Positions 7,668 through 16,359 of a stretch of DNA of 64,000 nucleotides are shown here, piece after piece. Origin of the DNA: Eggerthella timonensis. Its GTDB lineage: Bacteria; Actinomycetota; Coriobacteriia; Coriobacteriales; Eggerthellaceae. The position numbers and the translations under genes were made by a program. The stretch covers positions 1,696,918-1,760,917 of the forward strand of contig NZ_FXXA01000002.1 of assembly GCF_900184265.1 (NCBI RefSeq). The letters run 5' to 3'. The notes under the pieces were generated by a model. The model searched no databases, had not been told where the DNA came from, and saw nothing but the letters and a program-made list of their open reading frames with translations. Numbering within the stretch: the stretch's first letter is position 1; each line of letters begins with the position of its first letter.

Positions 7668-9620
7668 CTATGCTGCGGGTTTTTCGGGAACGGTGCGGTC
7701 GACGAAGTAGATGCGGTACCACATGAGGAACATGTAGACGATCCAGATCTTGCGGGTGTTGTCGGCGGCGCCGCTCTTGTGGTCGTCCAGCAGCTTCACC
7801 AGCTCGTCCTCGTTGAAGAACCGCTTCGCCTCGGGGCCGGTGAACCAACCCTTGATCTCGTCGTAGTAGCGATCCTGGCGCAGCCAGCCCACCACGGGCA
7901 CGGGGAAGCCCAGCTTTTCCTTCTGCGCCCAGTCCTTCGGGATGGCGCGCTCGGCGGCCTCGCGCAAGGCGATCTTCGTCTGCTCGCCGTCGGCCTTGAG
8001 CGGGGTGGGGACGGTGCGCGAGACGTTGAACACCTCCTTGTCGAGGAACGGCACGCGGCTTTCCAGCGAATGGGCCATCGACATCTTGTCGGTCTTCAAC
8101 AGGATGTCGCCCACGAGCCAGAAGAACAGGTCGGCGTACTGCATGCGCGTCGTCTCGTCGAGGCCGGCTACCTCGGCGTACACGGGTGCGGTCAGCTCTT
8201 GCGGGGTGCACGCCTGCACGGGGCGCTTCAACAGCCGCGCGCGCTCGTCGGGCGAGAACGCCACGCCGTTCGCGTTCGTGTAATACCAGTCCTCCACCGT
8301 CTCCGAGGCGCGTTCCAGGTAGTTCGCGCCGCGCACGCCCAGACCGCGCGCCATCTTCGACGCGCCGCGCAGCAGGCCCTTCGGCGCCCAGGACAGCTTC
8401 GCGTTGGCGAAGGGCGTCTGGTAGATGCGGTAGCCGCCGAAGAACTCGTCGGCGCCCTCGCCGGACAGCACGGCCTTCACCTTCTTGGCGGCCTCCTGGT
8501 CGACGAAGTACAGCGCCACGGCGCTCGGGTCGGCGGACGGCTCGTCCATGTGCCACTGCACGCGCGGCAGGCTCGCCCAGTACTCCTCTTCGCCGATGTG
8601 CTTCGAGTTGTTCTCGATGTGCAGCTCGTCGGCCAGCTCGCGCGCCCAGGTGATCTCGTCGCGCTCGCCCTCGTACTCGGCGAAGCCCACGGTGAACGTC
8701 TTGATGTCGGGATTCTCCTTCGCCAGGCACGCGGCCATGTAGCTGGAGTCGATGCCCGAGGACAAGAACGAGCCCACCTCCACGTCGGCCACGTTGTGGT
8801 AGCGCACGCTCTCGCGCATGGCGGCGTCGATGGCCTCCACGGTGTCCTCGCGGCTGCGGCTCTCGTCGAAGTCGTAGGTGGGGCGCCAGTACCGCTCGGT
8901 CTCGATGCTGCCGTCGGCGCGGACGGTCATGCAGTGCGCGGGCTCCAGCTTGTAGATGCCCTTGAAGAACGTCTCGGGCAGCGCCGAGAACTGGAAGCAC
9001 AGGTACTGCTCGAGAGCCTCCTCGTTGAGCTCGCGCTCGTAGGCGGGGTGCTCGAGGATGCACTTGATCTCGGAGGCGAAGATGAACTGCGGGCCGGCCT
9101 CGCCGTTCTGCACGGTGTAGTAGAACGGCTTGATGCCGAAGAAGTCGCGCGCGCAGAACAGCTCGCGGTTCTGCTTGTCCCAGATGGCGAACGCGAACAT
9201 GCCGCGCACCTTGTCGAGCAGCAGCTTGCCCCACGCCAGATACGACACGAGCAGCGTCTCGGTGTCGGACTCGGTCTTGAACGTCCAGCCTTCGGCGGCC
9301 AGCTCGGCGCGCAGGTCGCGGTAGTTGTAGATCTCGCCGTTGAACACGATGGCGTAGTCGCCGACGGTGAACGATCCGGGCGCGGATCCCTCGACGGCGG
9401 GGGAGGTGACGGCGGAGTCATGCGCGCCTGTGGCGCGCACCATGGGCTGGTTGCCGTTTGCCAGGTCGATGAGCGACAGGCGGCGATGCCCCAACGCCAC
9501 GCCGTCGGCGAGGTACTGGCCTTCGCCGTCGGGGCCGCGGTGCGCCATGATGTCGCACATCGCCTTCAAAGCGGGCAGATCGGCTTCGGTCGCCCCGGTG
9601 AATCCGCAGATACCGCACAT
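7668..9620 (-). CDS. asnB: asparagine synthase, glutamine-hydrolysing
   Basis: 650 residues. Met-Cys-Gly-Ile-Cys-Gly at the N-terminus places the catalytic cysteine of the class II glutaminase domain at position 2 after Met removal. RPDGEG and VFNGEIYNYRDLR complete that domain. The synthetase half has the ATP pyrophosphate loop SFLSSGIDSSYMAA and later GEGADEFFGGY. It makes asparagine from aspartate, glutamine and ATP in the cytoplasm. The start at 9620 is fixed by Cys2 and a good ribosome binding site (AGAAGGAG); a longer frame upstream is not coding. It is a single gene. Since gatCAB is also present in the window, the cell probably has both free and tRNA-linked routes to asparagine. Confidence 0.97.
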   Translation of the reverse strand: MCGICGFTGATEADLPALKAMCDIMAHRGPDGEGQYLADGVALGHRRLSLIDLANGNQPMVRATGAHDSAVTSPAVEGSAPGSFTVGDYAIVFNGEIYNYRDLRAELAAEGWTFKTESDTETLLVSYLAWGKLLLDKVRGMFAFAIWDKQNRELFCARDFFGIKPFYYTVQNGEAGPQFIFASEIKCILEHPAYERELNEEALEQYLCFQFSALPETFFKGIYKLEPAHCMTVRADGSIETERYWRPTYDFDESRSREDTVEAIDAAMRESVRYHNVADVEVGSFLSSGIDSSYMAACLAKENPDIKTFTVGFAEYEGERDEITWARELADELHIENNSKHIGEEEYWASLPRVQWHMDEPSADPSAVALYFVDQEAAKKVKAVLSGEGADEFFGGYRIYQTPFANAKLSWAPKGLLRGASKMARGLGVRGANYLERASETVEDWYYTNANGVAFSPDERARLLKRPVQACTPQELTAPVYAEVAGLDETTRMQYADLFFWLVGDILLKTDKMSMAHSLESRVPFLDKEVFNVSRTVPTPLKADGEQTKIALREAAERAIPKDWAQKEKLGFPVPVVGWLRQDRYYDEIKGWFTGPEAKRFFNEDELVKLLDDHKSGAADNTRKIWIVYMFLMWYRIYFVDRTVPEKPAA

Positions 9621-9731
9621 GGATGGTTCTCCTTCTCGTTTGGTCTGCGCACCATGATAGCCTAATCGGCGCATAAGCCCCAAGCGCCGCGCCCGCCCCC
9701 TCGCCAAAACCGCAGATTTGGAGGGTGCGGG

Positions 9732-10085
9732 CTAACGGCCTTCGAGAATTGAGGAGCAGAGCCGCTTGAGTTCGGGAACGTCTTGCACGATGGTCGTCCA
9801 CGCCCAGGTTGTGTCGATAGTGCCATAACCGTGCACGATCATGTGACGCATGCCGACGATGTCGCTCCATGGGATATCGTCGTACGTCGCAAGAGCCTGT
9901 TCGCTCAGATGGTTGGCGAGCTCTCCGATTTGAATGAGGGGGAAGAGCAGCATTTCCCTCAGATCCGCCTGTTTGATGAAAACCGTGCGATCGACGCGAT
10001 GGCGCTCGATCCTATCCTCGATCGAATTGCAGTTCGATACGATGCCTTCGAGAATGGAGGCATCTCGAGTGCTAAGAGCGCTCAT
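9732..10085 (-). CDS. hepT: HepT-like HEPN ribonuclease toxin
   Basis: 117 residues of the all-helical HEPN/HepT family. The active-site motif R-x4-H-x-Y is present as RHMIVHGY (about residues 79-86). In characterised HepT-MntA systems this motif cleaves RNA, and its tyrosine is adenylylated by the partner nucleotidyltransferase, which silences the toxin. The start overlaps the end of the antitoxin gene by 14 bp, so the two are coupled with the antitoxin first, the usual order. A weak hairpin lies downstream (9692-9731). The toxin looks intact. Confidence 0.88.
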   Translation of the reverse strand: MSALSTRDASILEGIVSNCNSIEDRIERHRVDRTVFIKQADLREMLLFPLIQIGELANHLSEQALATYDDIPWSDIVGMRHMIVHGYGTIDTTWAWTTIVQDVPELKRLCSSILEGR

Positions 10086-10365
10086 AGAGAACTACTTGGT
10101 CACGAACAGCGTGGCGCGCAAAAGAACCCTCGAGCGAGCGTGCCGACACCACGTCGATGTCAACATCGAGCGCTTCCGAGAGCTCTCGACGGAATCGGGC
10201 GGCATCGAGCAACGAGAACGTGCCATCCGTTTCGATGAGGATGTCGACGTCGCTGTCCTCGCGGTTTTCTCCTCGCGCGTACGAGCCGAACAGCGCGGCG
10301 CTTCTGATGGGGTAGCGTTGTGCCGTTTCCTGTACGGCGCGACTGATCGATTGTACGTTCGTCAT
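10072..10365 (-). CDS. mntA: MntA-type nucleotidyltransferase antitoxin
   Basis: 97 residues with the minimal nucleotidyltransferase signature GS-x10-D-x-D (GSYARGENREDSDVD). MntA proteins transfer AMP to the HEPN toxin encoded next to them. The ATG at 10365 is chosen over an upstream one because AGGAGGTG sits 6 nt before it. A candidate -10 (TACAAT on the minus strand, near 10405) lies inside an inverted repeat shared with the terminator of the next gene. The domain continues to a conserved basic end (DVDIDVVSARSLEG), so the protein appears complete. Confidence 0.88.
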   Translation of the reverse strand: MTNVQSISRAVQETAQRYPIRSAALFGSYARGENREDSDVDILIETDGTFSLLDAARFRRELSEALDVDIDVVSARSLEGSFARHAVRDQVVLYERS

Positions 10366-10383
10366 ACTGCACCTCCTCGAGAA

Positions 10384-10430
10384 AAGACCTCCGCTCGATC
10401 TGCATTGTATCATGTCGAGACGGAGGTCTT
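10384..10430 (-). terminator. inverted repeat: terminator of the YtcJ-like gene around the mntA promoter
   Basis: AAGACCTCCG (10384-10393) and CGGAGGTCTT (10421-10430) are perfectly complementary, with further TCGA/TCGA pairing inside. On the minus strand the second arm runs into TTTT. The loop contains ATGATACAATG, a plausible -10 for mntA, so termination and initiation may share the same DNA. Confidence 0.6.
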
Positions 10431-10459
10431 CGGTTTGAGGGAGAGCTGTATACGCGCCC

Positions 10460-12274
10460 CTACTGCTCGGCCGTCGCGGCGTCGTAGACGCGCTCGCCGC
10501 GAAGGTAGGTTTGGAGCACCTTCGTGTTCTTGATGTCGAGCGGTTTCGCCTCGAGGACGTTCTGATCCACCACGATGAAGTCGGCCGCCTTGCCCTCCTC
10601 GAGGCTGCCCGTCTCGCCGTCGAGGGACAGCGCCCAGGCGGCGTCGGCGGTGAAGCTGCGGATCATCCGCTTGATGTCCACGCGCTCCTCGGGCCACAGC
10701 AGGTAGGCGGGGTCGTCCATGTCGGTGATGTCGGGCACGTCGTAGGGCTTGCCGTCCACGAGGTTGCGCGTCACGCCGAACTGCATCGCGTAGAAGGGGT
10801 TGGGGTTCGAGGTCACCGGGAAGTCGGAGGCGGAGACGAGCGTCACGCCCGCGTCCACGAACGACTTCATCGGGTACATCTTCTCGGCGCGCTCTCCCAG
10901 TGCCGGGCTTTCCTTCGATTCCCAGTACTGCGGCTCCTTGAAGTGCCAGTAGGGGTCGGCCACGGCCGTCACCTCCAGCTCGGCGAAGCGCGGGACGTCG
11001 TCCTCCTTCACGAGCTGCAGGTGGGTGATGGCGTTGCGCTCGTCGTCGTTCGGCACGTTCTGCTCGGCGTACTCGATGGCGTCGAGCCCCATCGTCACGG
11101 CCTCGTCGCCGATGGCGTGGATGTGCGCGAGCATCCCCGCGCGGTTGATGGCCGCGGCGGCCTGGTTGAGGGGGTTCTGCTCCCAGCCGGTCTCGCCGTA
11201 GTTGGACGGGTTGTTCGCGTAGGGCTCGGATAGCAGGGCCGACTCGTTGTCCATCACGCCGTCGACGAATATCTTGCCGGCGATAACTTTGAGCGCGTCG
11301 CTGTCGTACTTTTTCTTGAGCTCGCTGAGCGTGGCCAGGTCCTCGTCGGTCTGCCAGCTGGTGACGATGCCCGCGCCGCGCACGCGCATGGTGAGCTCGT
11401 CGCGGTCCGCGAGCGCCTGGTAGCCCTCGTAGGGCACGGGGAAGAAACCGTTGCCGGGCGGCGTGAAGATGGACGTGTAGCCCAACGCGTTGAGGCCCCG
11501 CAGAAACGTCGCCAGCCCGTCGGCCACGTTCTCTTGGTTGACGGGATAGTTCGAGGTCATCGACATGGCGGAGTCGGCCAGCGTGCCCCATAGGCTGCCG
11601 TCCGCGTTCTTGTAGATCTCGCCACCGGGCGTGGAGGGCGTGTCGGGCGTGATGCCGAGGTACTCGAATGCCTTCGAGTTCAGCCACGCGCCGTGTCCGT
11701 CGAACGAGTACACGAGCAGCGGCTTGTCGGGGCTGATCTCGTCGAGGCGCTCCTTTTTGGGCCCGCGTTCCAGCTCTTCGCCGGGGTAGAGGCTGGCCAT
11801 GTAGCCGAAGCCGAGATACGTGTCCTTCTCGGGGTGGGCGTCGACGTATTCCTTGATGGCGGCCAACTCGTCGTCGGCGGTGGGGAGGCCGATGAGGCTG
11901 AAGTCGAAGAAGTCGGGCGATCCCGAATGGATGTGGCCCTCTATGAGGCCCGGCAGCACGAATCTACCCTGGAGGTCCACCACGTTCTGGGCGGTGTCCT
12001 TGTAACGCTGCCCGTCGGACGACGATCCGACGAAGGCGATCTTCCCGTCGCGGACAGCCAGCGCTTCGGCCATGCGATCCTGACCGTCGACCGTGTAGAT
12101 GACGGCGTTCTCGTAGTAGGCGTTCACGGGTTCGTCCTCGTTCGAAGCGGCAGTCGGCGCGGAGGCGTCCGTGCCCGCGCTCGAGCAGCCGAACAGGCCG
12201 AGCCCGGCAGTGGCGGCGAGCACGGCGCTTCCCGCCAGGAACGTGCGGCGGGACAGGTAAGCAGGATGGTTCAT
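10460..12274 (-). CDS. exported YtcJ-like amidohydrolase (Tat lipoprotein)
   Basis: 604 residues. The N-terminus has a twin-arginine motif (SRRTFLAG) followed by a hydrophobic stretch and a lipobox (LGLFGC, about residue 30), so it is probably exported folded and lipid-anchored. The rest matches the amidohydrolase 3 (YtcJ) family: LPGLIEGHIHSG with the metal histidines, AHIHAIGDEAV with another histidine, SASDFPVTSNP near the C-terminal metal aspartate, and a closing GSLEEGKAADFIVVDQN strand. Substrates of this family are poorly known. The start at 12274 (the M of MNHPAYLSRR) is set by the signal and a nearby GAGAGGAT. It is divergent from the SNF symporter gene, which might import a product or substrate; that link is a guess. 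Confidence 0.87.
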   Translation of the reverse strand: MNHPAYLSRRTFLAGSAVLAATAGLGLFGCSSAGTDASAPTAASNEDEPVNAYYENAVIYTVDGQDRMAEALAVRDGKIAFVGSSSDGQRYKDTAQNVVDLQGRFVLPGLIEGHIHSGSPDFFDFSLIGLPTADDELAAIKEYVDAHPEKDTYLGFGYMASLYPGEELERGPKKERLDEISPDKPLLVYSFDGHGAWLNSKAFEYLGITPDTPSTPGGEIYKNADGSLWGTLADSAMSMTSNYPVNQENVADGLATFLRGLNALGYTSIFTPPGNGFFPVPYEGYQALADRDELTMRVRGAGIVTSWQTDEDLATLSELKKKYDSDALKVIAGKIFVDGVMDNESALLSEPYANNPSNYGETGWEQNPLNQAAAAINRAGMLAHIHAIGDEAVTMGLDAIEYAEQNVPNDDERNAITHLQLVKEDDVPRFAELEVTAVADPYWHFKEPQYWESKESPALGERAEKMYPMKSFVDAGVTLVSASDFPVTSNPNPFYAMQFGVTRNLVDGKPYDVPDITDMDDPAYLLWPEERVDIKRMIRSFTADAAWALSLDGETGSLEEGKAADFIVVDQNVLEAKPLDIKNTKVLQTYLRGERVYDAATAEQ

Positions 12275-12591
12275 GGTGGGATCCTCTCGTTTCGACGGCA
12301 CGGCGGCATCCATGATGCGATCAGTATTCAAGCCAGCAGCGAGCGCGCCCTGATTGCTTGCGAACGGTTCCCGGCGCGCATCCTGCCCGTAACGAAGCGC
12401 GCGACCGCGAGCCTTTATGAGCGCGCTTCTGCGAAAACGTGGTCCGTGCGCGGCGGTTTCTCGGTATAATGTGCCATTGGATCGCGGCGCAAGTGCACAA
12501 CGTGGATGGCGCCCGCATCCGGCCCCTCGCGGACGCGCTTCGCGGGCAGGGCGTTCGGGGATTACCAGTTCTACGTCAACGGAGGAATCGA

Positions 12592-13974
12592 ATGGCTTCA
12601 ACACACGCGCACACGCGCTCGGCGTGGTCGGGCAAGTGGGCGTTCATCCTTGCCGCGGCGGCTTCGGCCGTGGGCTTGGGGAACATGTGGCGCTTTCCCT
12701 ACCTCGCCGCCAAGTACGGCGGCGGCACGTTTTTGATCACCTACCTGGTGCTCGTGTTCACCTTCGGCGTCTCGCTGCTGCTGCTGGAAACGGCGCTCGG
12801 CCGCAAGACGGGGCAGTCGGCCATCGGCGCGTTCAAGCAGTTCGGCAAGAAGTACGCTTTCATCGGCGTCCTCGCGTCCACCGTGCCCTTCATCATCACG
12901 CCGTACTACTGCATCATCGGCGGCTGGGTGACGAAGTACGCGGCGGCCTACCTGATCAACGGGCCCGAGGCGCTGGCCGACGGAGGAGACTTCTTCACGG
13001 GCTTCATCACCAGCAACACCGAGAGCTTCCTGTGGATGCTCCTGTTCATGGCCATCGTGTTCATCGTGGTGTCGCTGGGCGTGAAGGGCGGCATCGAGAA
13101 GGCGAACCTCGTCATGATGCCGGCGCTCATCGTGATGGCGGTGGGTATCGCGCTGTACACGCTCACCATGCCGGGCGCCATCGACGGCGCGCTGTACTAC
13201 CTCATGCCCGACTTCAGCAAGTTCTCGCCGGAGCTGGTCATCGGCGCGCTCGGGCAGATGTTCTACAGCCTGTCGCTGGCCATGGGCATCATGATCACGT
13301 ACGGCTCCTACCTTGATAAGAAGTCGAGCCTCACGCAGAGCGTGGCGCGCATCGGCGGCTTCGACATCGGCGTGTCGTTCCTTGCCGGCCTCATGATCGT
13401 GCCGGCCGCGTTCGTGGCCATGGGTTCGGGCGAGGCCGTGGCGGCGAACTCCGGCCCGTCGCTCATGTTCGTCATCCTGCCCGGCGTGTTCGCCGACATG
13501 GGCGGGGCTGCTACCGTGGTGGGCTTCCTGTTCTTCCTGCTCGTGTTGTTCGCCGCGCTGACCAGCGCCATCTCGCTCACCGAGACGTGCACGTCCATCA
13601 TCCAGGACGGTGCGGGCTGGTCGCGCAAGAAAGCGCTGTGCGCGGTCATCGGCGTGGTCGCGGTGGCCGGCATCATCGTGAACCTGGGCTACAACGGCCT
13701 GTCGTTCATCGAGCCGCTCGGCGCGGGCACGTCGCTGCTCGACTTCTTCGACTTCATATCGAACTCGGTGATCATGCCCATCGTGGCACTTTTGACCTGC
13801 GTGTTCGTCGGGTGGATCATCAAGCCGAAGGCTATCGTGGACGAGGTTAAGATCTCGAGCGACTTCAAGATGGAGAAGGTTTGGACCGTCATCATCAAGT
13901 ACATCGCGCCGGTGCTCGTGGTGGTCATCCTCGTGGCGTTCGTCGCCCAGACGTTCGGCCTCGTGAGCTTCTAA
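12592..13974 (+). CDS. SNF-family Na+-dependent amino acid symporter
   Basis: 460 residues and about 11-12 membrane helices. The first helix has the family signature ASAVGLGNMWRFPYLAAKYGGG, the substrate and Na+ site of LeuT-type transporters. GQMFYSLSLAMGI and LFAALTSAISLTE are the conserved helix 6 and helix 8 regions. Substrates in bacteria are usually amino acids such as tryptophan or leucine, or amines; the exact one is not readable here. The start at 12592 is set by GGAGGAATCGA just upstream. A TATAAT at 12465-12470 could be its -10 box, though no good -35 is seen. A terminator follows the gene. Confidence 0.93.
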   Translation: MASTHAHTRSAWSGKWAFILAAAASAVGLGNMWRFPYLAAKYGGGTFLITYLVLVFTFGVSLLLLETALGRKTGQSAIGAFKQFGKKYAFIGVLASTVPFIITPYYCIIGGWVTKYAAAYLINGPEALADGGDFFTGFITSNTESFLWMLLFMAIVFIVVSLGVKGGIEKANLVMMPALIVMAVGIALYTLTMPGAIDGALYYLMPDFSKFSPELVIGALGQMFYSLSLAMGIMITYGSYLDKKSSLTQSVARIGGFDIGVSFLAGLMIVPAAFVAMGSGEAVAANSGPSLMFVILPGVFADMGGAATVVGFLFFLLVLFAALTSAISLTETCTSIIQDGAGWSRKKALCAVIGVVAVAGIIVNLGYNGLSFIEPLGAGTSLLDFFDFISNSVIMPIVALLTCVFVGWIIKPKAIVDEVKISSDFKMEKVWTVIIKYIAPVLVVVILVAFVAQTFGLVSF

Positions 13975-14006
13975 CGCCGTCGTTCCGACTGCTCGGCATG
14001 TGCTGA

Positions 14007-14030
14007 CGGAGCGCCCTTCGGGGCGCTCCG
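14007..14030 (+). terminator. terminator after the SNF symporter
   Basis: 10-bp perfect stem CGGAGCGCCC / GGGCGCTCCG with TTCG loop, 32 nt past the stop; the following tract (CTTGGTTTCG) is only weakly T-rich. Confidence 0.75.
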
Positions 14031-14186
14031 CTTGGTTTCGGGGGCCTTACGGGCAGGGCACGCTCCAGCAAGGGCGAGACAGGGTCCCCGCGCGCCGTCG
14101 GAGGCGCTCGCTATGATGTGCTGGCGCCTTCGGGCGTGCGGCCCTGCGGGGCCGATTTTCGATCCGCTGCGACGAAGGAGGACTTC

Positions 14187-14522
14187 ATGGCAGAAGAAGA
14201 ACGCACGCATCAGCACGCGTCCGGCGAGCGTTACAGCGCGGGTGAGAACTACGGTTCCGGGGAGAAGTACGGCTCGGGCGAGAAGTACGGTTCGGGAGCG
14301 CAGGACGGCTCCGGCGAGCGCTACGGTTCCGGCGAGCGCTACGGCTCCGGGGAATCGTACGGTTCGGGAGAGCGCTACGGCTCCGGCGAGCGCTACGGCG
14401 AGGGCGCCGGTTCGGGCGAGGCCCGAAGCGCCGCGCAGGCGCCTGCTTCGAACGGCCGGACCGGCGACGATCTTCCGGTGAACCCGCGCCACGGCGGCGG
14501 CTCGTCGGTGGGCGGGCGGTAG
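14187..14522 (+). CDS. YGSGE hexapeptide-repeat protein
   Basis: 111 residues starting at an ATG with GAAGGAGG 6 nt upstream. Residues 13-75 or so are about ten tandem copies of a six-residue unit, G-S-G-E-R/K-Y, flanked by a short acidic head (MAEEERTHQHASGERY) and a Gly/Ser-rich tail (PRHGGGSSVGGR). At DNA level it is an 18-bp repeat with many silent changes, so the peptide rather than the DNA is being kept. No signal peptide or membrane segment is seen; the composition predicts disorder. It is followed 8 nt later by the U32-like pair and may be cotranscribed. Function unknown. A stress-related hydrophilic or flexible-linker role would fit the composition but is not shown. Confidence 0.75.
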   Translation: MAEEERTHQHASGERYSAGENYGSGEKYGSGEKYGSGAQDGSGERYGSGERYGSGESYGSGERYGSGERYGEGAGSGEARSAAQAPASNGRTGDDLPVNPRHGGGSSVGGR

Positions 14523-14530
14523 CCTCCGCC

Positions 14531-15376
14531 ATGCAATCGACGCCCGCGTGCAACGTGGCCGACGTGGCGGCTGCGGCCCGTCCGCATGGTTTCACGCTCT
14601 CCCAACTGGTGGAGCGCGCCATGCAGAAGGCGGGCCGCAGCTCCGTCGAGCGCCTGTACGTCGGTTCGAACTTCTGCAGCCAATACTTCCTGCGCCAACC
14701 GAAGCGCGTATGGCGCGAGTCGTTCGCGCTCTGCCGCCGGGAGGGCATCCCGGCGACGCTCGTCTTGCCCGTGTTCTCGCAAAAGGACGTGGAGGCCGGG
14801 TGCGAGCGCATCGATCGGCTCGTGCACGCCTACGGCGACCTGATCGACGAGATCACGGTGAACGACGTGGGCATGCTGGCGCGCTGCGTGCATCGCTACG
14901 GCTGCCCCGTCAACGTCGGCCGCCTGTTCTCCAAGGCGCCGCGCGATCCACGGTACGCCGAGCTGCTGGACGTGCGCTATGTCGTCGACATCCCGCCGCT
15001 GATCACCGAGGTGTTCCGTCGCGGCGAGGTGCGCGGCGTCGAGGTCGATCCCACGCATGCGGCGCTCGACCTGGCGCCGCTGACCGCGCTCATGCCCCAG
15101 GTGCAGGTGGGCGTGCATGTGCCGTACTGCTACCTGACCACCGGTGCCGTCTGCGAGCTGGCGAGCCTGCGCCGGCCCCTCTGCGAGAAGTTCCGCCCGA
15201 ACGCGCCGTGCTCGCTCGAATGCGCGCGCTGCGCCGTCGGCTACGCTCTGCCGTCCGGCGTGCGCCTGCTGAAGCAGGGGCGCACCGTGTACTTCGCCAA
15301 CCCTGCATGCCTCATCAGCGAAGGAGAGGATTTCCGCATGATCGTGTCGCCCATCGACGTATTGGTGCAGCGATGA
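14531..15376 (+). CDS. U32-peptidase-like protein, first of a pair
   Basis: 281 residues. Strand-helix alternation (VERLYVGSNFCSQYFL, GDLIDEITVNDVGMLARCV, GCPVNVGRLF) suggests a TIM-barrel. Near residues 217-235 is a cysteine cluster (LCEKFRPNAPCSLECARC), followed by a further cysteine (NPACLIS). U32 proteins such as UbiU and UbiV act as heterodimers in which four cysteines per subunit hold a 4Fe-4S cluster, in oxygen-independent hydroxylation or tRNA modification. The next gene is a clear U32-like protein overlapping by 4 bp, which suggests a heterodimer. The family assignment for this first member is inferred from the pairing and cysteines rather than from a strong motif. Confidence 0.6.
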   Translation: MQSTPACNVADVAAAARPHGFTLSQLVERAMQKAGRSSVERLYVGSNFCSQYFLRQPKRVWRESFALCRREGIPATLVLPVFSQKDVEAGCERIDRLVHAYGDLIDEITVNDVGMLARCVHRYGCPVNVGRLFSKAPRDPRYAELLDVRYVVDIPPLITEVFRRGEVRGVEVDPTHAALDLAPLTALMPQVQVGVHVPYCYLTTGAVCELASLRRPLCEKFRPNAPCSLECARCAVGYALPSGVRLLKQGRTVYFANPACLISEGEDFRMIVSPIDVLVQR

Positions 15377-16359
15377 ACCCGCTCGTCCCCGTGAACGACC
15401 GCACGTACCTGAAACGCTACGCTCAGGCGGGTGGCGAGGAATTCTACCTGGGATTCCACGACGACGCGTGGCATGAGCGCTTCGGAGCGTCCGCCGACCT
15501 CAACCGCATGACCGGGTTCGGCCGCGTGTCCAACCCCTACTCGTTCGAGGAGGTGCTCGACATCGTGGGCGAGGTGCGCGCGCTCGGCAAGCAGGCGTAC
15601 GTCACGTTCAACGCCAACGCGTACAGCCGCGAGCAGCTCGACTTCCTGTTCGGGTACTTCGAGCGCTTGCAGGATGCGGGCGCGACCGGCGTGATCGTAT
15701 CGGTTCCCGAAGCCGTGGAGCCGGCCGCCGATTGCGGCTTGCGGGTGGTGGCGTCCACGATGTGCGGCGTGTACAACGCCGCCATCGCGCGCGTGTACCG
15801 GCGCCTCGGCTGCACGCGGGTCATCGTGCCGCGCGACGTGGGCCTCGACGAGATCGAGGCCATGGTGCGCGAGGCTCCCGAGGTGGAGTACGAGGCGTTC
15901 CTCATGCGCAACGGCTGCATCTTCGCCGACGGGTCGTGCCTCGGGCGGCATTTCGAAGGGCGCAACGCTCTGTGCTGGGACGTGCGCCATGCGCGTCGAG
16001 AGAACCTCGTGGCGCCGTACGGCGGGGAAAGGCTCGATCGCGAGCTGAGCGAGAACGCGCTTGCTTACGAGCGCTTCCACCGCACGGCGTGCGGGTTGTG
16101 CGCCATCTGGCGGCTTGAGCGCGCGGGGGTGGCCGCCGCGAAGATCGTCGGCCGCTCCGACGATTCGTCGTTCATCCTGCGCGACATCGAGGCCATTGTG
16201 CGCAACACGGCCATCGCCCGCACGTGCGCGAGCGAGCGGGAGTACCTCGAGCGCATGGAGATCCCTCCCGAACGCGCCGATTCGTGTGCCGAGGGCCTCA
16301 GCTGCTATTATCCCGAAGTGCGGTTTTCTTGCGGGAAGCTTGCAACCTCGTACTCGTAG
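15373..16359 (+). CDS. U32-peptidase-like protein, second of a pair
   Basis: 328 residues, starting ATGA-coupled to the previous gene. Features of the U32 (YhbU/UbiU-like) barrel are seen in order: an N-terminal barrel strand region (GGEEFYLGF), LGKQAYVTFNANAYS, and then IVPRDVGLDEIEAMV. The cysteine-bearing core is RNGCIFADGSCLG, followed by CWDV, and a further pair (TACGLCAI) precedes KIVGRSDDSS, the conserved K-I-x-G-R segment near the C-terminal part. The cysteines probably hold an Fe-S cluster. The reaction is unknown: menaquinone-related or RNA hydroxylation are both possible from family precedents. Its last 52 nt overlap, antisense, the 3' end of the toxin gene on the minus strand. Confidence 0.75.
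   Translation: MNPLVPVNDRTYLKRYAQAGGEEFYLGFHDDAWHERFGASADLNRMTGFGRVSNPYSFEEVLDIVGEVRALGKQAYVTFNANAYSREQLDFLFGYFERLQDAGATGVIVSVPEAVEPAADCGLRVVASTMCGVYNAAIARVYRRLGCTRVIVPRDVGLDEIEAMVREAPEVEYEAFLMRNGCIFADGSCLGRHFEGRNALCWDVRHARRENLVAPYGGERLDRELSENALAYERFHRTACGLCAIWRLERAGVAAAKIVGRSDDSSFILRDIEAIVRNTAIARTCASEREYLERMEIPPERADSCAEGLSCYYPEVRFSCGKLATSYS

Noticed and set aside
9692-9731. Hairpin containing AAAACCGCAG after hepT, considered as a seventh inverted-repeat element
   Set aside because: Stems are only 10 of 11 bp with an 18-nt loop and no long spacer; the motif match is probably chance. It may be a weak terminator.
14221-14400. 18-bp tandem repeats considered as a CRISPR-like array
   Set aside because: They are codons of the YGSGE-repeat protein with no unique spacers.
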